Translations under genes and position numbers: made by a program
Shown here: piece after piece, positions 8,801-15,455 of the stretch
How positions within the stretch are numbered: position 1 is the stretch's first letter
How the letters are laid out: each line of letters opens with the position of its first letter
The notes under the pieces: generated by a model
Databases searched by the model: none
Told to the model about the DNA's origin: nothing
What the model saw: the letters and a program-made list of their open reading frames with translations, nothing else
NCBI GenBank assembly: GCA_964412555.1
Contig: CAYPPG010000086.1
Coordinates: 1 to 25,193, forward strand
Direction of reading: 5' to 3'
DNA length: 25,193 nucleotides
DNA from: CAYPPG01 sp964412555
Lineage (GTDB): Bacteria; Hinthialibacterota; Hinthialibacteria; Hinthialibacterales; Hinthialibacteraceae

Positions 8801-8949
8801 TTGATTTGAATTTTGACCAGCGGATAGGTGATATTGGGTAGATAATCCACTGGCAAACGCCACAGGCCGTAAAGCCCGAGGACGACAAGAGCCAACACTA
8901 TGGCGCTAGTGGCCAGCCTCCGTCGGACGGCATAATCGGTCATTTTCAT
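5884..8949 (-). CDS. RND-family inner-membrane efflux pump (HAE1/AcrB-like)
   Basis: The 1021-residue proton-driven exporter has the typical layout: a first helix at residues 14-31, a large porter domain starting DYLPNITYPLVKIQIKWPG, helices 2-6 near residues 330-480, a second porter half and a C-terminal helix bundle. The helix-4 motif reads IGVVLDNSIVVVENISR, so only one of the two aspartates usual in drug pumps (DD) is present, and it is not the DFG/DGA form of classic CzcA heavy-metal pumps. The start ATG overlaps the fusion-protein stop by ATGA, with GGAGA upstream. With the preceding TolC-like and fusion proteins it would form a complete tripartite pump. The substrate is not evident; the neighbouring metal sensor suggests a metal-related or envelope-toxic compound. 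Confidence 0.92.
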   Translation of the reverse strand: MKMTDYAVRRRLATSAIVLALVVLGLYGLWRLPVDYLPNITYPLVKIQIKWPGSTPEEIDTEIADPVERLMSTVDRLDSLESSSIEGLYNLNVYFEYSADIDVAFQDVLAALTRAQQDLPEDIEAPYVFKADPSQLPVMQLTVSSDRWNLVKLRDWADNWLQDRILTVRGVAGTEIVGGLEREIRILLDPASIEKHQLSLDEVIKRVAAENIEQTGGRVTIGPKEIIARTMEEYSNLDDIRTVVIAGEGHQKVYLRDIAEVIDGHEEARLITRFNGRESVKLSVLKEAEANTVKTAEAVARLLEELKAELPAGLQVDYVENQAVYVNQALAGVRNAAMAAAALLIVVVYLFLGSFRQVVVMVIALPLTLVFNFGLMKLAGFSLNIFSLGGLVIAIGVVLDNSIVVVENISRLRRENPNQDSSRHAVDATSELGPALVAATLSFLALFVPFLIVPGLTSLLFRELILVIAGIVVISLGVAVSITPMITATLFGGSRQVRKSSWFERLFAWFTNGYGRLLNRMIGWRWLVMTVFLLVVAGAVILSGRLGGEFLPLIDDGRIMVKVKMPTGASVSETDQVLQRIEKQIMGDPLIQSAFTLAGGYVKGLITHEVANEGEVDIQLVPKAARNISTEEYVAHLRKIISNLQPPGGKAMVKQMPIKGIPGMRASDIIVQVRGQDMETLADLSSRTARTISGLDRFQNVLVSMDLSKPEFQVKVDRGKATELGVSVSDVATTLRSLITGAVATRYRDGSEYYDIRLIVPEQRLTSRQDIENLSLTCAQGDVLRLRDIATVIPGTGPVEIIRENQIKQITVEADISDGDLAGAVRELQNVIAGIERPAGYVFDFGGRAEMMADMKETVFAVLAFALFFSFIVLTVQFNSLKLPVLILGSVPVCLTGVVFLMVNSGLPLGATVIIGVLVVVAVTVNDGVLLLTYANELQGQQSWSPHRAVVEAAKIRLRPRLMTTVTTMMGFLPLALNLEEGGDMLQPMAVAAIGGLGMEMLVALLLMPCMYVIVSKHKNQ

Positions 8950-10085
8950 TGGCCGTCTCCAGTCATGCCTGACTGTCCAACGGGTTGATCAGCTATGTCC
9001 TTGTTTTCTCCCTTGCCCGATTTTTCATCTCCTGCAAGGCGGACGTCAGCGCCATTTTTAAGTTTTTCGTTTCCGGCGGCGATGACCTTGTCGCCAGCCT
9101 GGATTCCGGAAATTATTTCGATACGGTTGTCAGCCTCGATGCCGGTTTCAACCATTCGCGCCGTGGCTTGGCCGTCTTCAAACACATAAACAACTTGACC
9201 TTTCGGTGTACTGACCAGTGCTTCGATAGGTACGGTGACGGCTTCTTCCTCACTTTCAAGCAATACCTCCAACCGGGCGAACATGCCGGGAAGCAGATTG
9301 ACAGACTTGTCCAGCGCGATTTCTATGGTCCGTGTGCGAAGGCGGGGATCGAGATAGGGATAGACACGCTCAATCCGGCCTGGGACAAAGTTATTAGGGT
9401 AAGCGTCCAAGTGTACATCAACGCGCATTCCGGCGGTGACTTCTGCCGCATGTTTTTCGGGAACCGCCGCACGAATAACCAGACTGGCGGGATCGTACAT
9501 TTCCAATAAAACCGAACGCGGCGCGACGAACTCACCCTCTTTTACGATCAAGCGGGATACGATGCCTTCCCACGGTGCGGTGATGGTATAGTCTTGAGCC
9601 TTTTCTTTTGCACTAACAAGTTGCGCTTTGATTTTTTCAAAGGTGGCTCTAGCCTGGTCATATTCTTCATCTGGAATCGCTTCCCCTTCTACTAATTGCC
9701 GGACTCTTTGTAGATTGTCTTCTTCTTTTTTTAGTTCTTCCTGCAGAGAGGAAATCAAAGCGTCCGCCCCCTTTTTGCGCCCAATGGTAAGAAGCCTTTC
9801 ATCGGATTTTACCCTATCCCCCTCACGCACCCGGATAGTGACAACAGGCCCTTCAGCGGGTGAGGCTAATTTAGCGATACGATAAGGCTCCACAGAGCCG
9901 GTCAATTTCAACACGCGCGATATGGTTGACAATGATGCAGGATTCACCCGTACGGTGGGCAACATCTTCTGTTTAGTCAATTTGCGGGATTTTTGTAAAC
10001 CCGATTCACCGCGGGGGAGAACAAATATTCCGAACCCAATTAGTGCAAATATCAGTAAGGTTAATGCTAAGATTGTTTTTTTCAT
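8946..10085 (-). CDS. RND periplasmic adaptor (membrane-fusion protein)
   Basis: This 379-residue HlyD/AcrA-type protein bridges the RND pump and the outer-membrane channel. It has an N-terminal membrane anchor (residues 4-24), a split lipoyl domain (SPAEGPVVTIRVREGDRVKSDERLL and later APWEGIVSRLIVKEGEFVAP), a coiled-coil hairpin between them (about residues 108-160), a beta-barrel (VRAAVPEKHAAEV..., PGRIERVYPYLDPRLRTRTI) and a membrane-proximal domain. The acidic, lysine-rich tail after residue 345 shows no His-rich metal-binding segment. Both ends overlap neighbouring genes by ATGA, implying coupled translation. Confidence 0.92.
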   Translation of the reverse strand: MKKTILALTLLIFALIGFGIFVLPRGESGLQKSRKLTKQKMLPTVRVNPASLSTISRVLKLTGSVEPYRIAKLASPAEGPVVTIRVREGDRVKSDERLLTIGRKKGADALISSLQEELKKEEDNLQRVRQLVEGEAIPDEEYDQARATFEKIKAQLVSAKEKAQDYTITAPWEGIVSRLIVKEGEFVAPRSVLLEMYDPASLVIRAAVPEKHAAEVTAGMRVDVHLDAYPNNFVPGRIERVYPYLDPRLRTRTIEIALDKSVNLLPGMFARLEVLLESEEEAVTVPIEALVSTPKGQVVYVFEDGQATARMVETGIEADNRIEIISGIQAGDKVIAAGNEKLKNGADVRLAGDEKSGKGENKDIADQPVGQSGMTGDGQ

Positions 10086-11476
10086 TTTTTACCCATTGCC
10101 AATTCTAGTTGTGCCATTGCCGTGTGATATTCAGCCAGAACGCGGTAATACGTGGTTTCCGATTCAAGCAGGGCTGTCTGGGCATCGAGTACATCTACGA
10201 TAGTTCCCTTACCTAGCTCATATTTCATCTGTTCAATACGAAGGCTTTCCTTGGCCTGTGTAATTGATTTTCGGATTGCTCCCACTCGTTCACTTGTCGA
10301 TTTCATGTTTGAAATGGCCGTTTCGATTTCAAGTTGAATTTGAAGTTCAAGTTTACGAAGCCGTTCTTGTGCAGCGGCAAGATTGGCGCGTTGTTCACGA
10401 ACTTTGGCATTGATTCCCCCACCTTCAAAAAGCGGAATTTCTATCAAAAGACCAATTTGGCCTTCGTCGCCGACATCATCCCCCGTGCCGCTAGTCGGAC
10501 TAGCAGCCCAACGGCTTCCGTAACTCCCTTGAAGGTAAATGGTTGGCCAATACTCTGATTTGGCGATGTCTACGTTTCTGGCTTGCGCTTCAAGAGAAGA
10601 TCGCGCCGCCAGATAGTCCCCACGTGATTTCTGCGCCTTGAAAAGGGCTTTCTCCAAATCGGGAACCGGCGGTCTTTCTTTCATTTCTAACTCACCCTGC
10701 AGAAATATTCCAGTTTGAAAATTTTTCAACCCAAGGAAGTTTGCCAAAGTGCGATGTTGGATCGATAACAGGTTCTTTTCCTGAACCAATCGCTGTTCAA
10801 TATCCGCAAGGCGAACTTCCGTACGCATGCCGTCCACCTTTGCTGACTTTTGCGCCGCGATCAAAGCGTCAATTTGTTCCAGGTTCTTCGTCAAGGCTTC
10901 CTTGGAAAACTCTAAAGATTCAATGACATGCCTCTGTGCAAGGATGGCGTTGAAAACGCTCGTGACATTAAAAACAAGTTCCTCCCGGCTACGGATCAAG
11001 CGCTGTGAAGCCGCTTGCTGAAGTAAATCTGCTGTCTTCACGTGGTTGACCAGCCGTCCACCGGTAAAGAGTGGTAGAGACAACACCAAATCTTCAGAAA
11101 CAATATCCCGGCTTAAAATCGCCGGTTCACCAGGCTGGCGGACGGGAAGAATTCTTTGCTCATCAAGATGATGGGTATATTTTCCAACCATGCTGAGCCG
11201 GGGCAAACGTTCGCTAGAAGCCTGTTTTTTTCTAGCCTCTGCTGCTGTGGTTTCCCATCCCAACGCAGTAATTTCTGGATTATTGGCAAGAGCGATTTTG
11301 ATAGCCAATGGCAGTGTTAATTGATTGTCTAATAATTTGATTGGCAAGACATCGGTCATTTGCGGAGTATTCGTGTTATTAGTTGCTGCATTGATGGACA
11401 GATAGGGATCAGTCGATTGTATGGCAGCACATCCGCTAAGAAGAAACAATATGATGAGCATCACACCGTATTTCAT
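10082..11476 (-). CDS. TolC-like outer-membrane efflux lipoprotein
   Basis: The 464-residue outer-membrane efflux protein carries a lipoprotein signal: a hydrophobic start and the lipobox LLSGC with the acylated Cys near residue 16. Two OEP repeats follow, with long amphipathic helices (for example LTLPLAIKIALANNPEITALGWETTAAEARKKQ near 53-85, and the second repeat around EKALFKAQKSRGDYLAARSSLEAQARNVDIAKSEYWPTI), as expected for the channel trimer. It supplies the exit duct for the RND pump, and possibly also for the ABC exporter in the same operon. It overlaps the sensor gene upstream and the fusion-protein gene downstream by ATGA. Confidence 0.9.
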   Translation of the reverse strand: MKYGVMLIILFLLSGCAAIQSTDPYLSINAATNNTNTPQMTDVLPIKLLDNQLTLPLAIKIALANNPEITALGWETTAAEARKKQASSERLPRLSMVGKYTHHLDEQRILPVRQPGEPAILSRDIVSEDLVLSLPLFTGGRLVNHVKTADLLQQAASQRLIRSREELVFNVTSVFNAILAQRHVIESLEFSKEALTKNLEQIDALIAAQKSAKVDGMRTEVRLADIEQRLVQEKNLLSIQHRTLANFLGLKNFQTGIFLQGELEMKERPPVPDLEKALFKAQKSRGDYLAARSSLEAQARNVDIAKSEYWPTIYLQGSYGSRWAASPTSGTGDDVGDEGQIGLLIEIPLFEGGGINAKVREQRANLAAAQERLRKLELQIQLEIETAISNMKSTSERVGAIRKSITQAKESLRIEQMKYELGKGTIVDVLDAQTALLESETTYYRVLAEYHTAMAQLELAMGKK

Positions 11477-12003
11477 TCGTATGTAGGCTCCTTATCATCG
11501 CTGAGTACTCGCCCAATACCACGCGAACCGCTTTCTTTATTTTCAAGACAGTTGCAGTGCTGGTGTATTACTTTGAGTAGACTCTTTTGCTGCTCCGGCG
11601 TCAAAATTTCCTTTTCCTTAAGCAGAAGTTCAATCACGAGATTCTGCATTCCTTCCTGTCCGGCCAGAATTTCTTCTTGTTTTGCTCGTATAGCATTTTC
11701 ATCAACCTTGGCTTCGGCCAAGAGTTCCATAAGTTGTCCCCGAAGCATGCTTATTTTTCGTCGTCGATCTTCCGCATTCTCACGAAAGTGTTGGATGTGA
11801 GGTTCCATCTGTTCCCACTGCTCAGACGTGACACCAAGTTCACGATAGAGGGAAGAAGAAATGGAAGCATGATCAGAACCATTTTGTGAGAACCTAAACT
11901 CTGTGAATAAGTCTGGCACGGTATGCGCCAGCCAAACGGCAGCAAAGGCAATGTTTAGGGTTACGGACAATGTAAATAATGGTATTCTCAACTTGTTCCA
12001 CAT
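11473..12003 (-). CDS. CnrX/Spy-like periplasmic metal sensor protein
   Basis: The 176-residue product has one N-terminal membrane anchor (about residues 7-27) and an all-alpha periplasmic domain of the heavy-metal-sensor / Spy-CpxP type. Signs are LGVTSEQWEQM, QMEPHIQHFRENAEDRRRKI, and the second LTPEQQKSLL motif, ending in a His/Cys cluster HQHCNC that could bind metal. Its place directly after an ECF sigma factor and a zinc-finger anti-sigma parallels cnrYXH, where CnrX tells CnrY to release CnrH on Ni/Co. That mechanism is inferred from order, not shown. The ATG at 12003 is preferred, since GGAAG lies 12 bases before it; an in-frame TTG at 12015 would overlap the previous stop. Confidence 0.8.
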   Translation of the reverse strand: MWNKLRIPLFTLSVTLNIAFAAVWLAHTVPDLFTEFRFSQNGSDHASISSSLYRELGVTSEQWEQMEPHIQHFRENAEDRRRKISMLRGQLMELLAEAKVDENAIRAKQEEILAGQEGMQNLVIELLLKEKEILTPEQQKSLLKVIHQHCNCLENKESGSRGIGRVLSDDKEPTYE

Positions 12004-12011
12004 CAGTATTC

Positions 12012-12521
12012 TCAACTTCCGTTTTTATGCAGCGTTAAGACGGCCGCCTCGATGGAGCCTTCAGGCGTGCTGCTAAGAGCGTCAAGAGCGTAAAAGGGAT
12101 TTTCAACGCCTTCATTTCCTGCCTTCATCGTAGAGGACTGAGCGGTGCGTCCATCCCAGTACGTTGTCCAACCCATGAACGTCCCCATGGTCAAGCCGAT
12201 AATCAACGCCGCCATTGTTGCTCCTCTAAGTTCCCCCAACTGCAGCGTCAATACGTCCCACCACGACTGAATCGGAGTTACTTCGATTTTTCTCTTCTTT
12301 TGGGCGCGGGCCTCGGCCAGTATCCGCAAGGTCAGGTCGTCTGGGATGGCTGGAACATTAAGAGATAATAAATCTGTTTCAAGTTGGCGAAGACTATCCA
12401 AAACCGTTCGGCATGAGTTGCACTTCACCAGATGTCTTTCTAATGATGTCCGCTTTCGTTTGGAAAGCTCTCCATCCAAATAGGCACCTAAGCGCTTTCG
12501 ATATTTGCGACACGTGAACAT
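12012..12521 (-). CDS. Zinc-finger anti-sigma factor (membrane-anchored)
   Basis: This 169-residue protein has a typical HCC zinc-binding anti-sigma domain: Cys4, His30, Cys34 and Cys37 (HLVKCNSC). It also has a single membrane helix near residues 101-117 (ATMAALIIGLTMGTFMG) and a short periplasmic tail. Such proteins hold the ECF sigma factor encoded upstream at the membrane until an outside signal releases it. A good ribosome-binding site AGAGGTGA precedes the ATG. The neighbour on the other side is the CnrX-like sensor, the likely source of the signal. Confidence 0.88.
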   Translation of the reverse strand: MFTCRKYRKRLGAYLDGELSKRKRTSLERHLVKCNSCRTVLDSLRQLETDLLSLNVPAIPDDLTLRILAEARAQKKRKIEVTPIQSWWDVLTLQLGELRGATMAALIIGLTMGTFMGWTTYWDGRTAQSSTMKAGNEGVENPFYALDALSSTPEGSIEAAVLTLHKNGS

Positions 12522-12571
12522 TTATTTCACCTCTTATGTGATTAAACGAGCGACTTCCGCAAAACCCCCGC

Positions 12572-13129
12572 TTAGGAACAAAAAAAATCATCCTGATTTT
12601 CGAGAATATCCCGCAAACGCTCACGGCCTCGGCTCAAAAGACGCTCCACGGCCTTGGTTGTGGTCTTAAGAGCCAACGCGATTTCCTTATAATTCAGATA
12701 TTCATAGTATCGAAGCACAATGGCCATGCGTTGGTTGGGGGGTAGGGCATTGAGTGCGGTTTGCACCGCTATAGATGTTTCTCGTCGAATCATTGCATCG
12801 GCTGCACCGGGGAGGGGATCGGGAGAATCAGGAATCGATTCGAGATACAGCGGTTGTTTCTTTTTGGCTATATCCAAACAAAGGCGGGAGATGATTTGAT
12901 AAAAAAAAGACCTGAATTTGGCTGTGGGCTGGTAGCGGCCTGATGCGTCCAGAAGGCGTAAAAAGGCATCCTGGACAATGTCTGAAGCGTCATCGCTGTT
13001 TCCAGTAAAGCGGTAGGCGATCCGCCAGGCCCAGGTTTGATGGCGCTCCACAATACGGGCAAAAGATGTCATGTCACCCTTGCCCGTAGCCTGCATTAAC
13101 AATTCATCACTCTCTGGAGAATCAGGCAA
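12572..13129 (-). CDS. ECF-type RNA polymerase sigma factor
   Basis: The 185-residue sigma-70-family regulator has region 2 (FARIVERHQTWAWRIAYRFTGNSDDASDIVQDAFLRL, about residues 22-58) and region 4 (ALNALPPNQRMAIVLRYYEYLNYKEIALALKTTTKAVERLLSRGRERL), with no region 3. It should direct polymerase to stress-induced promoters once the anti-sigma lets go. It starts with TTG inside the permease stop region (TTGCCTGA), seven bases after a perfect AGGAGG. That Shine-Dalgarno is part of a hairpin with the end of the permease gene, so its translation is probably coupled to permease translation. The promoters it controls cannot be read from this window. Confidence 0.92.
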   Translation of the reverse strand: MPDSPESDELLMQATGKGDMTSFARIVERHQTWAWRIAYRFTGNSDDASDIVQDAFLRLLDASGRYQPTAKFRSFFYQIISRLCLDIAKKKQPLYLESIPDSPDPLPGAADAMIRRETSIAVQTALNALPPNQRMAIVLRYYEYLNYKEIALALKTTTKAVERLLSRGRERLRDILENQDDFFCS

Positions 13130-13859
13130 TCCAGCGCCTCCTGATATTCCAGAGGCTCACAGTAAATAAACCAGCACAGAATGCAATCAGGACGATCAGG
13201 TCAATGAAAAAGGGCATTATGTGTTCGCCATGAACGGCGCCGTGTAGGACATCCGTCCCATAGGTTAAGGGTAACGCATAGGAGAATGGCCTTAAAAACA
13301 CGGGAAGACTCTCTATGGGAAAAAATAATCCGCATAGAAACACCATGGGGAAACGGAAAAAGTTAGAAAAGGTTTGAGCTTCAAAGACTTCGCTTACCGA
13401 AACAGCAATGAACAGACCAAGAAATGTGGAACTGATTGCAATCAAGATCACCGCAGGAAACAGTATCGCCCAGTCTACGCCAGATAGATCGACAAGAAAT
13501 ACAGCCATCACCACCGGAACACAAGCGTTGGCCACACCAAACAGAATGGCTCCGGCAGTCTTGGCTAACATAAGGATTTCAAATGGTATGGGAGCCAGTA
13601 AGAGCCGCTCAAAAGAACGGTTTTTTTTCTCAAAGGTAACCGTGACTGCCAGCATCGATGTTGTTCCAAACAGAATGGATACCGCCACCACGCCTGGAAG
13701 TATAGTCGGGATGCTGCCTAGCCCGCTTTCGGTTTTGATGAAAAACATCCCTGTCCATGCCAGAGGGAAAATAAGGCCCCAACTGATGTTAGGCGGTTTT
13801 AGGTAATAGGTACGCATATCCTTGAGGACAATATGCCAAAAAGCGATCCAAAGTTTCAT
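13122..13859 (-). CDS. ABC-2 type exporter permease
   Basis: The 245-residue membrane protein has about six hydrophobic segments and the ABC-2 (DrrB/NodJ-like) pattern: SWGLIFPLAWTGMFF near residues 26-40, the loop EKKNRSFERLLLAPIPFEILMLAKT, and the late motif NFFRFPMVFLCGLFFPIESLP...PLTYGTDVLHG typical of this family. It pairs with the ATPase encoded just upstream (ATGA overlap) to export a substrate, often a drug, lipid or polysaccharide; metal is not the usual substrate. Its last 17 codons are duplicated in decayed form at 5744-5797. Confidence 0.9.
   Translation of the reverse strand: MKLWIAFWHIVLKDMRTYYLKPPNISWGLIFPLAWTGMFFIKTESGLGSIPTILPGVVAVSILFGTTSMLAVTVTFEKKNRSFERLLLAPIPFEILMLAKTAGAILFGVANACVPVVMAVFLVDLSGVDWAILFPAVILIAISSTFLGLFIAVSVSEVFEAQTFSNFFRFPMVFLCGLFFPIESLPVFLRPFSYALPLTYGTDVLHGAVHGEHIMPFFIDLIVLIAFCAGLFTVSLWNIRRRWIA
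13132..13185 (-). repeat. Second copy of the 54-base repeat; hairpin covering the sigma factor Shine-Dalgarno
   Basis: This stretch, 48/54 identical to 5744-5797, encodes the C-terminus of the permease and contains the AGGAGG used by the sigma factor gene. GCCTC (13157-13153) can pair with GAGGC (13142-13138), and TG/CA pairs extend the stem past a bulged G, masking most of the Shine-Dalgarno. Confidence 0.6.
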
Positions 13860-14842
13860 TCGCCGCTCCCCTTTTTTTGCTTATCTTTGAGCATGGCGTC
13901 GGCCTCGATACCCGTGATCAGCACAAATACATCTTCGAGAGAGGGCCTCATTCTGCGAGCTTCAATAACGTCAATCTCTTGCTCTTCCAAGAAACGGATC
14001 AATGGTCCAACATGGATCAATTCATCAGATTCGATTTTGATTACCCTATGTTCCGGAAAGGTAAACAACAAACTTGGGAAACAGTCTACAAGTTGGTTTT
14101 GGATGCCGTTCAATTCTCTCGTACAGTGGATATGAACTACGTGTTTATTCTGGATCGGTTGCATGAGATTATCCACCGTGTCGATCCTGACGGTGCGCCC
14201 GGAAACAATAAAGGCGATTCGCCGACAGAGTCGTTCGGCTTCTTCAATGTAGTGAGTGGTAAGCAGAATAGTTGTACCATTGGCATTCAGATCGGCGATC
14301 AATTGCCGAATTTGCCGGGCGCTTGCTACATCGATGCCTGTGGTCGGTTCGTCCAGAAAAAGGATTTTAGGATTGTGAATGATACCAGCGGCAATGGTAA
14401 GTTTGCGTTTCATCCCTTTGGAATAGCCGCCAAACAAACGATCCGCTGCTCCAGACAGCCCGAAAACGTGAAGAAGTTCTCTAGCCCTATTCTGCCGTTG
14501 TGCTTTTCCAAGCCCATAGAGGGCTGCACAAAAGCACAAGTTGTCATACCCGGTGAGTTCTGGGTAAAGATTGCTTTCATCAGGAACAACGCCAATGAGC
14601 TGCTGTGCCGCCCTTTGTCTGTGAGTACAATCAATTCTGTCAATATGAATGGTTCCCGTATCTGGTCGGGCTAACCCTGTAAGCATATTGATTGTCGTGG
14701 TTTTGCCTGCCCCGTTTGGTCCCAAGAATCCGAATATCTCACCGGATTCAACACAAAAATCCACGTCGGTTACGGCCTGCACTTCACCGAATCGTTTCGA
14801 TAATGAATGGACCTCGATTGCATGCTTGCTATTACTGCTCAT
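13856..14842 (-). CDS. ABC transporter ATPase (DrrA/NodI-like, ABC-2 exporter)
   Basis: This 328-residue nucleotide-binding subunit has Walker A GPNGAGKTT (residues 41-49), signature YSKGMKRKL (140-148), Walker B ILFLDEP (160-166) and the switch His in TTHYIEEAERL. The Q-loop position reads VVPDESNLYPELTGYDNL, so the usual Gln appears to be Asp (about residue 88), which I have seen in DrrA-like proteins. The roughly 100 residues after the core are the C-terminal domain common to drug or polysaccharide exporters of this type. Its start overlaps the stop of the Cys-rich protein gene by ATGA, and its stop overlaps the permease start in the same way. Confidence 0.93.
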   Translation of the reverse strand: MSSNSKHAIEVHSLSKRFGEVQAVTDVDFCVESGEIFGFLGPNGAGKTTTINMLTGLARPDTGTIHIDRIDCTHRQRAAQQLIGVVPDESNLYPELTGYDNLCFCAALYGLGKAQRQNRARELLHVFGLSGAADRLFGGYSKGMKRKLTIAAGIIHNPKILFLDEPTTGIDVASARQIRQLIADLNANGTTILLTTHYIEEAERLCRRIAFIVSGRTVRIDTVDNLMQPIQNKHVVHIHCTRELNGIQNQLVDCFPSLLFTFPEHRVIKIESDELIHVGPLIRFLEEQEIDVIEARRMRPSLEDVFVLITGIEADAMLKDKQKKGSGE

Positions 14843-14988
14843 TGTTGTTTCCGTATTGCTTCGTCCGGAGAAAGGCAGGGATGCAATTTATCATCACCGT
14901 GGCATTCCTTGATTTGTTTAGGAGTGCAATCCTTTGGTTGACCTTTGATTTTCTCAGGTTGTTGGCAGCAATTGTTCTTTTTACACAT
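14839..14988 (-). CDS. 49-residue Cys-rich cytoplasmic protein (unrecognised function)
   Basis: The frame starts at ATG 14988 with a strong ribosome-binding site (AAAGGAGATCGATT directly before it) and ends in TGA overlapping the ABC ATPase ATG. The peptide begins MCKKNNCCQQPEKIKGQPKD, then CTPKQIKECHGDDKLHPCLS, and ends with a short polar tail. It has six Cys and two His (Cys 2, 7, 8, 21, 29 and 38; His 30 and 36), no signal sequence and no membrane segment. Cys pairs CC and CH suggest thiolate metal or metalloid binding or delivery. I recall similar short proteins near ArsR genes in anaerobes but know no assigned function. A 62-codon frame overlapping it in another phase has no ribosome-binding site. 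Confidence 0.82.
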   Translation of the reverse strand: MCKKNNCCQQPEKIKGQPKDCTPKQIKECHGDDKLHPCLSPDEAIRKQQ

Positions 14989-15050
14989 AATCGATCTCCT
15001 TTAATTAAGTTACCGCGCATTTACTTATATTTAATAGAAAAAAATAGAAC

Positions 15051-15332
15051 TCATTCATCCATTTCAAGTAGATTTTTCGTTGCCTCATTCCATTCAGTCA
15101 ATGTTTTCGTATTCACATGGTAATGAACGAAGTACCCTTTTTTGACCGCGATCACAATATCCGCGTCACGCAGAACACGAAGATGCTGCGAGACCGCCGC
15201 CGGAGTAATAGCAAGATTCTTAGCCAATGCGTTGACGCAAAGGGTCCGCTTTTTCAAGAGTTCGATCATTCGAACCCTCGTGCTTACGGAGAGCACTTTA
15301 AAAATTCGGGCCTGTTTTTCTGACGGGTTCAC
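15051..15332 (-). CDS. ArsR-family repressor with a single cysteine (operon regulator)
   Basis: The 93-residue winged-helix protein has the ArsR/SmtB pattern: FKVLSVSTRVRMIELLKKR, then LAITPAAVSQHLRVLRDADIVIAVKKGYFVHYHV. At the alpha-3 site where arsenic sensors have ELCVC it reads TLCVNAL, so only one Cys is left and the protein has no other Cys. Nor do I see the alpha-5 Asp/His set of zinc sensors. The inducer is therefore not obvious; a thiol-reactive, persulfide or organic signal is possible. It starts at GTG with AAAGG upstream. It heads the long exporter operon, and a palindrome overlaps its own -10 box, so it most likely represses itself and the operon. Confidence 0.88.
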   Translation of the reverse strand: MNPSEKQARIFKVLSVSTRVRMIELLKKRTLCVNALAKNLAITPAAVSQHLRVLRDADIVIAVKKGYFVHYHVNTKTLTEWNEATKNLLEMDE

Positions 15333-15350
15333 AAGAAAATACCTTTATTT

Positions 15351-15370
15351 AAGTATACATGCGGATACTT
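15351..15370. promoter_or_regulatory. Palindromic operator (AAGTAT-N8-ATACTT) over the -10 box
   Basis: A perfect 6-8-6 inverted repeat, AAGTAT at 15351-15356 and ATACTT at 15365-15370, overlaps the -10 hexamer (15367-15372) and lies 18 bases from the GTG start of the ArsR-type gene. Size and place fit an ArsR/SmtB dimer operator. Confidence 0.65.
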
Positions 15371-15395
15371 TACTAATTTTTTCTTTCCCGGTCAA
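15367..15395 (-). promoter_or_regulatory. Sigma-70 promoter of the arsR-ABC-RND operon
   Basis: On the minus strand TTGACC (15390-15395) and TAAAGT (15367-15372) are separated by 17 bases, in the gap between the Acr3 stop and the ArsR-type gene. This indicates that the long operon is transcribed separately from the arsenic operon upstream. Confidence 0.65.
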
Positions 15396-15455
15396 TAGAA
15401 AGCATGATGCAAATGTCGATATCTTTTGGGTGAAAGCAATTGGTTTCTAAAGTTT

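Noticed and set aside
13877..14674. A 265-codon plus-strand open frame opposite the ABC ATPase
   Set aside because: It lies fully antisense to a gene with Walker A, signature and Walker B motifs, has no recognisable domain, and its frame is explained as a shadow.
14832..15020. A 62-codon minus-strand frame over the Cys-rich gene
   Set aside because: It has no ribosome-binding site and no protein-like pattern, while the overlapping 49-codon frame has a strong site and couples to the next gene.
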